Shown here: piece by piece, positions 27,101 through 39,100 of the stretch
Position numbering within the stretch: position 1 is the first letter of the stretch
How the letters are laid out: each line of letters opens with the position of its first letter
Origin: Urechis unicinctus
Taxonomy: Eukaryota > Annelida > Polychaeta > Xenopneusta > Urechidae
Reading direction: 5' to 3'
Length of the DNA: 64,000 nt
NCBI GenBank assembly: GCA_034190875.2
Contig: CM067354.1
Span: 66,180,668-66,244,667 of the forward strand
Program-made: the position numbers and the translations under genes
Notes under the pieces: model-generated
What the model was told of the DNA's origin: nothing
Databases searched by the model: none
What the model saw: the letters and a program-made list of their open reading frames with translations, nothing else

Positions 27101-30100
27101 ATCTGTCTCTCCCAACTGTTAACTGACTGATCTGTCTCCCAGGCACTGTTAACTGACTCATCTGTCTCCCAGGCACTGTTAACTGACTCATCTGTCTCCC
27201 AGGCACTGTTAACTGACTCATCTGTCTCCCAGGCACTGTAAACTGACTCATCTGTCTCCCAGGCACTGTTAACTGACTGATCTGTCTCCCAGGCACTGTA
27301 AACTGACTCATCTGTCTCCCAGACACTGTTAACTGGCTCATCTGTCTCCCAGGCACTGTTAACTGACTCATCTGTCTCCCAGGCACTGTCAACAGACTGA
27401 TCTGTCTCCCAGGCACTGTTAACTGACTGATCTGTCTCCCAGGCACTGTTAACTGACTCATCTGTTAACTGACATCTGTCTCCCACACTGTGTTCATCTG
27501 TCTCCCAGGCACTGTTAACTGACTCATCTGTCTCCCAGGCACTGTTAACTGACTGATCTGTCTCCCAGGCACTGTTAACTGACTCATCTGTCTCCCAGGC
27601 ACTGTTAACTGACTCATCTGTCTCCCAAGCACTGTTAACTGACTCATCTGTCTCCCGGGAACTGTTAACTGACTCATCTGTTTCCCAGGCACTGTCAACA
27701 GACTGATCTGTCTCCCAGGCACTTTTAACTGACTGATCTGTCTCCCAGGCACTGTTAACTGACTGATCTGTCTCCCAGGCTCTGTTAACTGACTGATCAG
27801 GTCTCCCAGGCACTGTTAACTGACCCAGCTGTCCCATTGTATTATTAACTTGGCAATAAACTGTGTATGACTTGATCCACCATTGTAAAGGCCTTGATAT
27901 TGGAGTGAGTTAGGATGTGTTTGTGCTCAGCTGGGGCTGGTGGTGTTGTTGTGTCATCAGTGAACTAGCTGTGTATGATTTGATTACAGGTGAGCAGTTT
28001 GAGAAGCTGATGACACCTGAGGAGAAAGCCAAACTGTACAGCGCCATCGGTTACAGTGAGAATGCTGTTGATCCCACTCTACCAAAAGAGGTAGAGCCAT
28101 CATGTTGTTTGATGACTGCAGTTTCAGGTGGTTCATACCTGGCTGATTAGAAGTGGTGTGCTATTCCATCATGCTAGTGTGTCCAACTGGTCACTTGTTA
28201 ATATCCACACTGACAGGACACTGAGTGTCATCCTGAGTACTGTATTTTTATTGTGTTATTGTGTGTCCAGTACGTGGCCCATGAGGTCCACTTTGAGCTG
28301 AGGAACCTCTCCCTCACCCTCACAGACACCTCCCAGGTCCTCAACCTCCAACTCAAGCAGCTCCGCTCTGACCTCGGACAGAGGCCTTCCGCTAATGGAC
28401 TTGAGTTAGTCATCTCTTTTCTTATCCTCGACCATGTCAAGCAGACTTTGTCATGGATTCATTTGATGTGTATAATTGTCCAGCTTTTCACTAGAGTACA
28501 TACAGTTCATTGGTGATGTGTTGGTTTATGCGTCAATCAAAGTGCCTGACAGCCTCTGAGTGGGCAACACAAGTTGAATAAATGATACTCATTCCACATC
28601 AACCTGTGTATAGTTAGTGCAGCCTGTGTGTGTTTGCTGTTTCAGTGTGGGGGCCTCAGTGGAGTCCCTCACAGTGCTTGGGATGCCGGCAGCAGCTGGT
28701 CTCCCTCCGCCCACCCTCGTCGCCTCACAGTGCCTCATACAGGATCAAACCTACAAACTTCTGGACCTCAACCTGGCCCTCAACCCGCTTGATGGCGGCT
28801 GCGACACCAGGGTCGGAATGTCTGCTCGTCCACTGGAAATCATTTACAATGCTGTGAGAAAAATCATATTGATTCATTAACTCATTGGAACCATGTATTA
28901 TTTTAGGTGTGATTTGTGATGTTGATTTTTCACCTAAATGTTTGATTTTTCACTAAAGCTGCAAGTTCAATTCATAGCATTGAATTTGCTTTGTATATTT
29001 CAGGCAACAATTAACCAACTTGTTGAATTCTTCAAACCTCCAGAATCAGTACATCTCAAACAGTAAGCAGTTGCTTTCTCTCCTCCATTGTTATGTGTAA
29101 CGCTCAGTAAGGGGGAGAATGAATCACATTCAACTGATTGTCGTTATAACTCCATTACTTGTCACCAAGGTTACAGAACATGGCTCTAGAGCAGTTTGAG
29201 ACTTTGAAGGATCAAACGGTGACTGGTCTGCAGCACGCCATTGATGAGCGCAAGTACACCGAAATCAACGTTGACATTATGCCAACCCACGTCATTGTCC
29301 CCGAGAAGGGGGTGTACAAGAGGTGAATATAAGCCGTGGAATCAAGGGGATTCTCCCACATAACCAAACAAATTCATTTCCAGAAAACTGTTGTCTTGAG
29401 TGACTGGCTCTGTTTCATGCTACATAGCAGCATATTTCTTGTGATTTAACAGCATGGTATTCCATAATTTGCCATTTTGCACCTTTTGTTATCTAGTGAT
29501 TCAAGATGCCTGGTGTTGGATCTTGGTGAATTGAGCATATCTACGCAGAAGCAGACCAAATCAGAGCCCAAAGTCGAGGTGAGATGTTTTCTCTGACTCG
29601 CTATTGGATCAGTCTTTGATTCTTGTTCCGGGTTGTGTATATATAGCATGCTTGTCTATAAGTCTTGTGAACTTCACAATCACTGTACACGTTGATGTGC
29701 TTTTTCCTATCATATACCATTGCCCAGACATCCGACTGTTGGTAAATTTCGATATCATGTGTTGTTACTATTCAAGCTAGCTGCCCCACATCGTAAATGG
29801 ACCTATCTTATGCCAATATCTCTTTGTCAACCAACAATTTAGTTTGTGGAATGTTATGAATGTGCTTAACATCACATATAAGCATATGTTTTTGTGTGTG
29901 GTTGAATTACTAATCCACAGTGTGGCATAGCATTTGACCCTTTTAAGTGTGTCATTGAATGCAATTAAAATCTATTTATGCTATGATCAAGTCTATTGGC
30001 CTCTTGTTAAATGTTGAATTCCATCAGTTGTACATGACATGGTATTGGGTCGTTTCATGTGTTATGTCTCGTGCTTTAAATGACCAGTGTGCATCTCTTT

Positions 30101-33100
30101 AAATAGCATGTACTCGTTATCCTACCTTGGTTTCCTCAACAATTCACTTTGTACAAGCTCTGGTATCAATGTGTACATTGTGTATCCACTGTAAGTAAGT
30201 AAGACAGGGCATAGCCCCGTCCAATCAACTCCATTTTTACATCATGATCTTGCCCCACAGCTCCTTTTCTTCTTCAACAAACAGGTAGAGTGTTAATCAG
30301 GGACAGGTGTATCACTTCTCTTATCTCACATCACATGGCTCAAGACTGGGCATTTTTGGATCCTTGTGTTTGTTTAATGAGGGTTCAATCGGCCGTCTTT
30401 TGTTCCTCTAACACTACCTATTGTTCTGTAGGGTACTAATTACTGCTAACCGATTCATTGTGAGGTTAAGTTAAACACTTCATTTATCTTCCAAGTGCAC
30501 CATTGAGTTGAACATGATTGATTTTCAATCCATACCATTTAACACTGAAAGCACACTTTTTATTTACATCAATGTTTCATGTCTGGCTAATATTGTTGCA
30601 CTGCATTTACCTGTGTATTGATGGTACTTGCTTGTACCATCAGAGGTGTGACTTATATACCAGGTGTGACTTATATACCAGGTAAGACTTATATACCAGG
30701 TGTGACTTATATACCAGGTGTGACTTATATACCAGGTGTGACTCATATACCAGGTGAGGCAATCAATCCCCAGAATGTCAGCTTTATGATCATCATGTCA
30801 CCTTATTGATGCATCATTTGAATAACCTATAGCTATATATTATTAATTAAATTTTCTACTTGATTGATTGTGCACCTGCCTTGATTACAAGTGGATCGTT
30901 CACACCTGACAGTTGTGTCTTTAATTGGACACCTCTGAAAGAAAAGTGGTTGTTTAGCATGGTATGTTAACTCTGATGCGGTGGTGTTTTCTAGCTGACT
31001 ATCGATGATGTGATGGACCAGGCGTATGATAAGTTCAGAATCTGCCAGAAGAGTGCCCAGCTCCTGTTTGTCAACCCCGGTGAGTGACGGCATGGGAGGT
31101 TTATACATCACTTGGCTGTAACCAGACACATAGTCATGTGACAAAGCAAGGACCTATAGCAATGCAAGCTTATTTGTGTCAAGTTTAGTCAACTTGGATA
31201 TTTAATGAACTTACAGGGATAGTTTGGTGCACTTCTGTGACACATCTACACTTATGATTGGATAAACTGATTATTTTAGACTTTGATAAAGGGTCCGTTT
31301 CATTGAGGTGTCAGCAGGTTTGACTTGGTATTACCAAACAATGACATGTTATGTGACGTGTTATGTGTTATGCCGCTTGCAGGAGAAGACTGGAAGGCTG
31401 CCCGTGACCGAGGCAGCAGTCACATGCACATCCTCGCTCCCCTCGACTTCATCATCAACCTGGAAAAGTGCATGATCCAAGACTCCAGGTTCCCCAAGTA
31501 AGAGATACATGCGCTCGTATCCATCTTCACAATGAACATATATTAAACAATATTCATTATGAGCAGCAGTATTTTAAGAATGAGAACGTTGGGATCTTGC
31601 TGACAGAGTCAGTGCACTTAACCCTCCTCATTCACCATCGTAACCATGTCGGTAAAAAGACGAAGATTTGATTTATCTGTTGTTGGTGGTGACAGAATGA
31701 GGGTGAATGGGGAACTGCCTTCCATCAACATGGGTATGTCTGACATGCGCCTCAATGAGGTCCTCACGCTGGCACAGAGCATCCCGCTACCCAAGAGTGC
31801 ACCTCCCCCGCCCACTGATATGATTGAATTAGACGTACGTAAATACACACATGACATTCATTGCATTTAAATGGGTGGGATTTGTATTTCTAATTAATAT
31901 GTGTCATATGTGTCTGGTTTTGTGTGGTTTATTTGGACAGGCGCCTGATTTACGAGTGTTGTCAAACGAGGGCAATGCTGAGCGTCTGCTGAGAGACATG
32001 CAAGGCAGTGAGAGTGGCTACAGTTCTCCGTCAGGTTCCGATGACGAATCCTCTGCTGTGAGTATCATAGTAAATCACAGACCGTGACGTGCTATAAACA
32101 ACGCAAATGTTGGTCTGAATGATGAAGGTAGATGATCAGCTCACCATGTGGTCTGCTTCACTTGTTGTTTGTGCAGCCGGCCAAGCCACCTGCTGCCCGG
32201 ACCCCGGCCGGTGAGCCAGCCCCTGCCAACACCACTGATATAGAGCTCAAGTTTGAGATTAAAGAGGTGAGTGACTTTGTGCCTCTCTTTTTCTCATACA
32301 CGCTCTGTCAGGTGTTTTTACACAGGTTTCGTGTTGGTTTCTTCATGACAGATATGAGAGAAATAACCTCTCCCAAACAAAAACATCCTCAGATCATTTG
32401 GTTTTTTCCGCTCAGTAATTATGTACCTTTTCTCTTGTGACTGTCTGTCTTTTTGTGAAGACTGACCTCAGCTTGGTTAGTGTATAAAGCCAACATCTAC
32501 ACCTAGTTCAGCAATAACACACTCCTACTGTCTAATGGTCTTTATCATGGGAGGATTCACTCATGAAATTTCCCTTTCTTGTCGATATCCAGCAAGCATA
32601 CAAAGAAAGAACAAAACCTCTTCGGCAGTAGTCATAACTGAATTGTGTTGCCATGACGTTTTATATTTTGCTAAGAATGAACTTGAAACTAAATGAACAA
32701 CTCAGCTGTATGTGAACTTTCAATTTGTCCCCCAGATTTGTGTCAGCATTGCTCAGCGGATAAAGAATGATGATGTACCAATGCTGAAACTGGTGGTAGA
32801 CTCATTGGGGACTGAAGTGAATGTCCGTACATTTGACATCAGCGTGAGTGCCTACCTCGGAGGCATTTATCTCCAGCACACCCAGTTCAAAGGTGTGAGG
32901 ATTTCTCATTCTCTGTAGTTTTCTCTCACCTGTAACTCTCTGATTGATTTGGGGTGGTGTACAAAATATAGGATTTGCTTTGAACATTTAATTTTAGTTA
33001 TTAATGTACATTAATCATTTAATATTGCTGTAGGTTTATAAATTGTTTGGTTTGAATTGTTTGACATCCTATGACCATGTCATGGGGTTACGTTCCTGTG

Positions 33101-36100
33101 GTTGACTTCAATAACAAAATCTGGATTGGATGCATGGTTTTCAAACACCTTTAGATTCCCATACTGCCACCATTTCATCCTTACTGCATGTCAGCTGCAT
33201 TTATTGAAATTTTTTATCGAAATACATCTCCTAACAAACTGCTGGTGTAGAAATCACTCGCCAAACGAGTATAATCCTACTGCCAGATTCTGTTACTCAT
33301 ACAAATAACTTCACTAGGTGTGAAATAACTTACATATGTAGGCCATGATTTCCAAAACTCTATAGGATATTTATTATGAAACCAGATAGCAATGTAGTAT
33401 TTTACCTTGTGAAAATACAATATGCAATTTGTATCTGTACTCAATCAATTCATTGAAATAATGGAGACATTTGTGAAGAAGCAATTAAAATTCATGATAA
33501 AAGCAAGGTGACAAAGATCTTTGATGTAAGAAGTAAAGATTTAACCTTTTTATTTGCTCCAAGAATCAAGGATGTTTATGTGGTATAGAGAACAATTATT
33601 GTATTGTAACTAACATGGATAGCGTTATGACATGACTGGCCGTTATGATGTATATACTGACAGTTCCCGAGGCAATGGCCGCTCAGCATGCCAGTATCCC
33701 CCGCCACAAAGGTAAACATTGCCCCACCTCCCCTGTAGTGCTTGTGCCGTTCATTGTAGTGATTTTCCCTTTTCCCCGTTTTTGTGATCATGATAGTGGT
33801 ATCATGGTGGTCTGCTTCTAAGTGCCTGTGTGAATTTTGAGCAACCTCTATATCTAATTCATTCTCGTAATTAGGTCAAGGACCTCTATTAGATTCCACT
33901 ATTATCTTGGGCTTCCTTGTGCACTCTGATAAATTGTCCTGTAATTTTAAGCACTATTCAATTCAAGGTTTCCTTAGATTCCAATCACCTGTTTGTGTGA
34001 ATAACCAATGACTCTACGCTTTCAATATCTTGCTTGATATATTGATGTAAGGGAAGTTGTGTTTGTTACTGGTTGGTGATGACGGCGTGTGATGTGCTCG
34101 TGTCAGCATGCTGTAGCGTGATTAGACTTGTTAGGTAATAGGTGTATATTGGAATGAAGTTGTTGTCAGAGGCTGTTGTCTTCTATAACATATCCTTACT
34201 GTGTAGTACAAGTTACTAGAAATGTGCTAGACATGCTAATTCTCCCCCACCCCCCTCAACCTCACCACACATACCTCCAACCTCCAACCCAACCAGTTTA
34301 TCAATAAGAAACTTGGTTAGACCAACCATCTCAGTGCCTATGGTGCGCTTGCTTCCTTTAGACTGCACCAGGAAACTCTTCCTTATTGAACCAAGTTGAC
34401 ATAACTCTGATAAAAGCTAACTACCCAGCTAGTCAACTGAACCCCACCTTTCAGTCATATCATCTTATCCTTTACCATGAACTAATTTGTACATGTGTAG
34501 TTACTTGCTTTGATCATGTGACACAAGAAGTCGTGTGACCAAAGATTTTACCCTGAAACCTGTAATAATTTGAATATCAGCACAAATAACAATCAATGGG
34601 AGGCATGGATTTCATGTTGTTGTGTCAGTGGGTGTGTTTGTGCTTATGAATATTCATTGATGGTAATAGGATGGTGTCCGTGTATAATGAAGTGTTGATT
34701 GTATGGGGTTTTGCTTTGTTGACAGCGTTAGAACAAGGGCCCCTCGTTAACCTGGTCAACACGCCCATCACTGACGACTCCCAGTACAAACTCCTCCATG
34801 TCCAGTTTCTTATGGTCAGTCTTATATATTCTGTCCATGCTAGAAATAATTTGATGACCCTTCATATCGAAAAGCTGCTTTCTTCAACTTGAAGATGTCG
34901 TCCTGAGCACACAACAGGTTGTGTTTGTTGATGAGTCTGGCAGATTGTATCTAATGAATTCTTCTAAGCAACAATGATTCACTCCTTTTACTTGTGTTTT
35001 GACATTTATGGTTTACTGAGTATCATATACCTAAAATTGCTGCAGGCCAACCCTAAAGGTCCAGACTTTGCCTCAACCTACAACAACACAGTGCAAAAAA
35101 TAGATGCCCACTTTACAGCTCTGGAGATACTCCTGCATCAGGAAGCAATCGTCAATCTGCTGGACTTTGCTAAGACACTGAAGCCGGCAGATGCTGAGCC
35201 AGCAGCTGTTGAAGCCAGCTTGGTGCCCACAAGTGCCACCGTGGTGTCCACATCTCCAGCTGGGGATAAACTTGGTGGGGAGGCACGGACGGCTAGAAGT
35301 GAGTCGGCTCGTTGCTCGTCATTTCTTGCTATCCTATAGCTGCTTATTAACCTGTACACACACTCTCATGACATATTTGTCACATAATTTTGCATACTAG
35401 TAAATTCTGTCTAAAGCAGCCGAGTATTTGGTCTCATCAGCCTCTAGTGAGTGGTGTTTGCTTTATGCTGGCAGGTCGCAAGAAAGAGGTGAGTAAGGAA
35501 CCTATTGACCTGCAAATCAACGCTAACCTCGACGTCTTCTCTGTCTCCATGTGCACCCAGGCACATCCCATCTCAGATATCAAGATCAAAGGTCAGTGCC
35601 ATCATAGAGGTCATCACTAAGATTTGTTAATCAAAGGAAAGCCATTTTCTTAAATGAGGTTTTTGATATGAGTTTATGACTGGGGATGATAAGCTGGTGT
35701 TGACGGGAGGTGTTGTTGTGACTGGGGATGATAAGCTGGTGTTAACGGGAGGTGTTGTTGTGACTGGGGATGATAAGCTGGTGTTAACGGGAGGTGTTGT
35801 TGTGACTGGGGATGATAAGCTGGTGTTAACCGGAGGTGTTGTTGTGCCGAGATGATAAGCTGGTGTTAACGGAAGGTGTTGTTGTGACTGGGGATGATAA
35901 GCTGGTGTTAACGGGAGGTGTTGTTGTGACTGGGGATGATAAGCTGGTGTTAACGGGAGGTGTTGTTGTGCCGAGATGATAAGCTGGTGTTAACGAGAGG
36001 TGTTGTTGTGCCGAGATGATAAGCTGGTGTTAACGGGAGGTGTTGTTGTGCCGGGATGATAAGCTGGTGTTAACGGGAGGTGTTGTTGTGATGGGATGAT

Positions 36101-39100
36101 AAGCTGGTGTAAACGGGAGGTGTTGTTGTGCCGGGATGATAAGCTGGTGTTAACGGGAGGTGTTGTTGTGCCGGGATGATAAGCTGGTGTTAACGGGAGG
36201 TGTTGTTGTGATGGGATGATAAGCTGGTGTAAACGGGAGGTGTTGTTGTGCCGGGATGATAAGCTGGTGTTAACGGGAGGTGTTGTGGTGAGTTCAGGTC
36301 TGACAGCCAGCGTCATGATGCAGAAGAGTAAGATTGATGTGCAAGCTGGTCTCAAGAACCTGGCCATCTATGACCCCACCCCCCACGCTATCTACCCCCA
36401 GGTGAGTCGCCCATCATCTACCTTATAAACATATTGATTATTATATGATTAACACAGCCTCTGAAATATTCTGAATGATCCTTAAATGTCATGGTTGGCA
36501 GAAAATTGCATTAATTCCATCCACTATGTTTTGTGTCTCTTGCCTTGTATAAGCTATACAAGCTCTTATGCAGTTCATGTCTGCCATGGGGGTAGTACCC
36601 CCTGTGGGTTGTACCACTTGTAGGTAGTACTGCACTGGGTTGTACCCCCCTGTCGGTAGTACCTCCATGTGGGTAGTACCCCCTGTGGGTAGTACCCACC
36701 TGTGGGTAGTACGCCCTGTGGGTAGTACCCCTTGCGGGTAGTACCCCCTGCTGGTTGTTCCCCCTGTGGGTAGTACCCCCCTGTGGGTAGAACCCCCCTA
36801 TGGGCAGTACCCCCCTGTGGGTAGAACCCCCCTGTAGGTAGTACTATAGGGCAGTACTGACAACCCAGACACCGTCATTGCTGCTAACACTGAGTGTGAC
36901 CTCAGATATTTTATGGAACATTTCACTCTTGACCTTGGCTTGTCTTCCAGATTTTGATGTTCAAAGGGGATGAGGTGTTTTCTTCTCACATCGTGGTTTA
37001 TAACGGGGCAACCGAGGGAGATAACTACAGCCTGATGGAGTGTGTGGACACGAGCGTGGAGCTACAGACAGGCTGCATGCAAGTCGTCTTCCTTAACAAG
37101 TTCATCCTCACCTTACAGGTACATTAGACCTACCCACCTGGTGACTCAGGGATCAAATGTGGGACTTGGGAGTACTTGAAGTGGGGGGAGGGATAGCACT
37201 TAAAGGGAGTTGCCACCTTTCTGTTGAAACCAGCCTACGTTTAGTTCATGTCTTTTCCTTTAGTACTGAGCATTTTGAGGGATTTTCCCGTCTCATACAA
37301 GCATCATGCATATTAATACTAACATTCAATAGTAGATAGAGACATTGATTTCAAGGTCTTGGTCAGACATTCAAAATGTCAGTTGCAGTTTAGAAATTTA
37401 CATTGTCTCGAAGAATTGGAGATGGGGCAAAGATGTTCTTATATTTGTTGAACTAAGTTATTGCAATATAGTAATTGTAAATTTCATACGTCACCAATTT
37501 AATAGCTTCTTATGTCATATAATCTTTTCTTTGTGTTACTGTACAGAGATTTGCAGATGCCCTGCTTTCGCAGACAGCTAAAGATAAGCTGGTGGAAGCG
37601 AGCACAGCAGCTGCTGAGACAGCCACCAAAGCTGCCCAGGACCTGGCTGCGAAATCACCCCGAGTTAAACTCAACATCCAACTCAAAGCTCCCGTCATAG
37701 TCGTACCACAGAAATCTACCTCTGAAAACGCCATTCTAGTTGACCTGGGTTATTTGGAAGTGAAAAATGAGTTCAAGGTGAAGTTTCTTCTGTGAATTTA
37801 TTTATAAATAAATGCCTCTTCTGTTACCTGAACAAGTTAATTACAGTTACTTGTTAACTTAATATTGCAAATGCTTTGGATTGGATTTTCAGATTGCGGC
37901 TGCAAAGAATTCTCAGGGAGTACCGGCAGTCTTAGATAACATGGGTGTCAAACTTACTGCTCTCAAGTTATCCAGGTAGGACAATGATTGGATTATTGTC
38001 TGGATATATTCCTGGATATAAAGGGGTTACAGTTAGATTCATTGATACAGTATTGGCTTTTATAAAGCCATGCTGCATGAAATCACAGGTTAGTCTGCTG
38101 CTTGACAGCTGAAGACAACAGTTGAATTGGGAGGGAGTCAACAGTGATATATAGTTATGATGTTGATGATGTATGTTTGGTTTGATGCGTGTGAGTACAG
38201 GGCGTTGATGATGGGGGCGGACGTGGTAGCCGAGTGCTCGCTGCTTGAACCTCTCACTCTACAGGTGGACATCAGTCGTAACCTAGCAGCCTCCTGGTAC
38301 CACGGCCACCCTGATGTCACCATCTCTGGCAAACTACACCAGTTCTCAGTAAGCTCTCTCACCTCGCCTCGCAAATGGGTCTCACCTGTACTTGAATGAC
38401 AAGGATGTTGGTCTACGTTGGAGGTCACGTGTGGTGACCTTGGTGGCTGGGTTGATGGTAAGATGAGTGAGGTTCTGTTTTTGTGTTACCAGGTGGGCAT
38501 CAGTCAGGGAGACTTCACCTGTATAATGAGTCTCCTTAATGAGAATCTCCAGGAAGGCGTCATACCTGCTGAAACACCTGCCCTGCCTGAAGTTGGGAAT
38601 CTTCAACCAGGTAGGTTATCTCATTAACATATATTTGATATTTCTGTTGACATGTGATCATCCACCAGTCAGGTGTGTTAGTCTAACACTGCCCTGTGCC
38701 TGGCTTCCATATTCATGAATTAGGTGGTCACTTAGTATGATCTAATGTGGGTTGAACTGGGTACATGACATGCAGTATCTTGTTCACTGTTGGGCCAAAT
38801 AGGCTAATGCCATAATAAAATGTATTTGATTTGTAAAGTTAAATATTGGATTTATGTATAATAAATATTGAATTTGCTAAGAAGCAAATTGGATTGAATA
38901 ATTAGGAAGGTGAATTAAGTAGCTCATTTGATGCTTATACAAGATGAATTTTGTGAGTAACCAAATGGTGCCAGTTGTTGAGCATTGTTGTATCTTTCAG
39001 GTGAGCAGCCTGTGGTGGCCACATCATCAACCACACTGCAAGCTGCCCCGCCAACCAAACACCTCGCTCCAGAAGACTCCTCCCACTCCAAACTCAAATT

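Noticed and set aside
26613..27828. CRISPR-like regular spacing of repeats
   Set aside because: Units are contiguous tandem copies with no unique spacers, in a eukaryotic intron; no cas genes.
26518..27837. Minus-strand open frames of 166 and 268 codons with a [10 protein letters not shown] repeat
   Set aside because: They are the antisense of a 30-bp intronic minisatellite whose unit is a multiple of three; frames break wherever the unit has indels.
30261..30284. Possible 24-nt microexon (phase 0 to 0) in intron 21
   Set aside because: Splice sites are acceptable, but the encoded residues (LLFFFNKQ) are simply the translation of a pyrimidine-rich run and no homologous insertion is known to me; retained only as a note.
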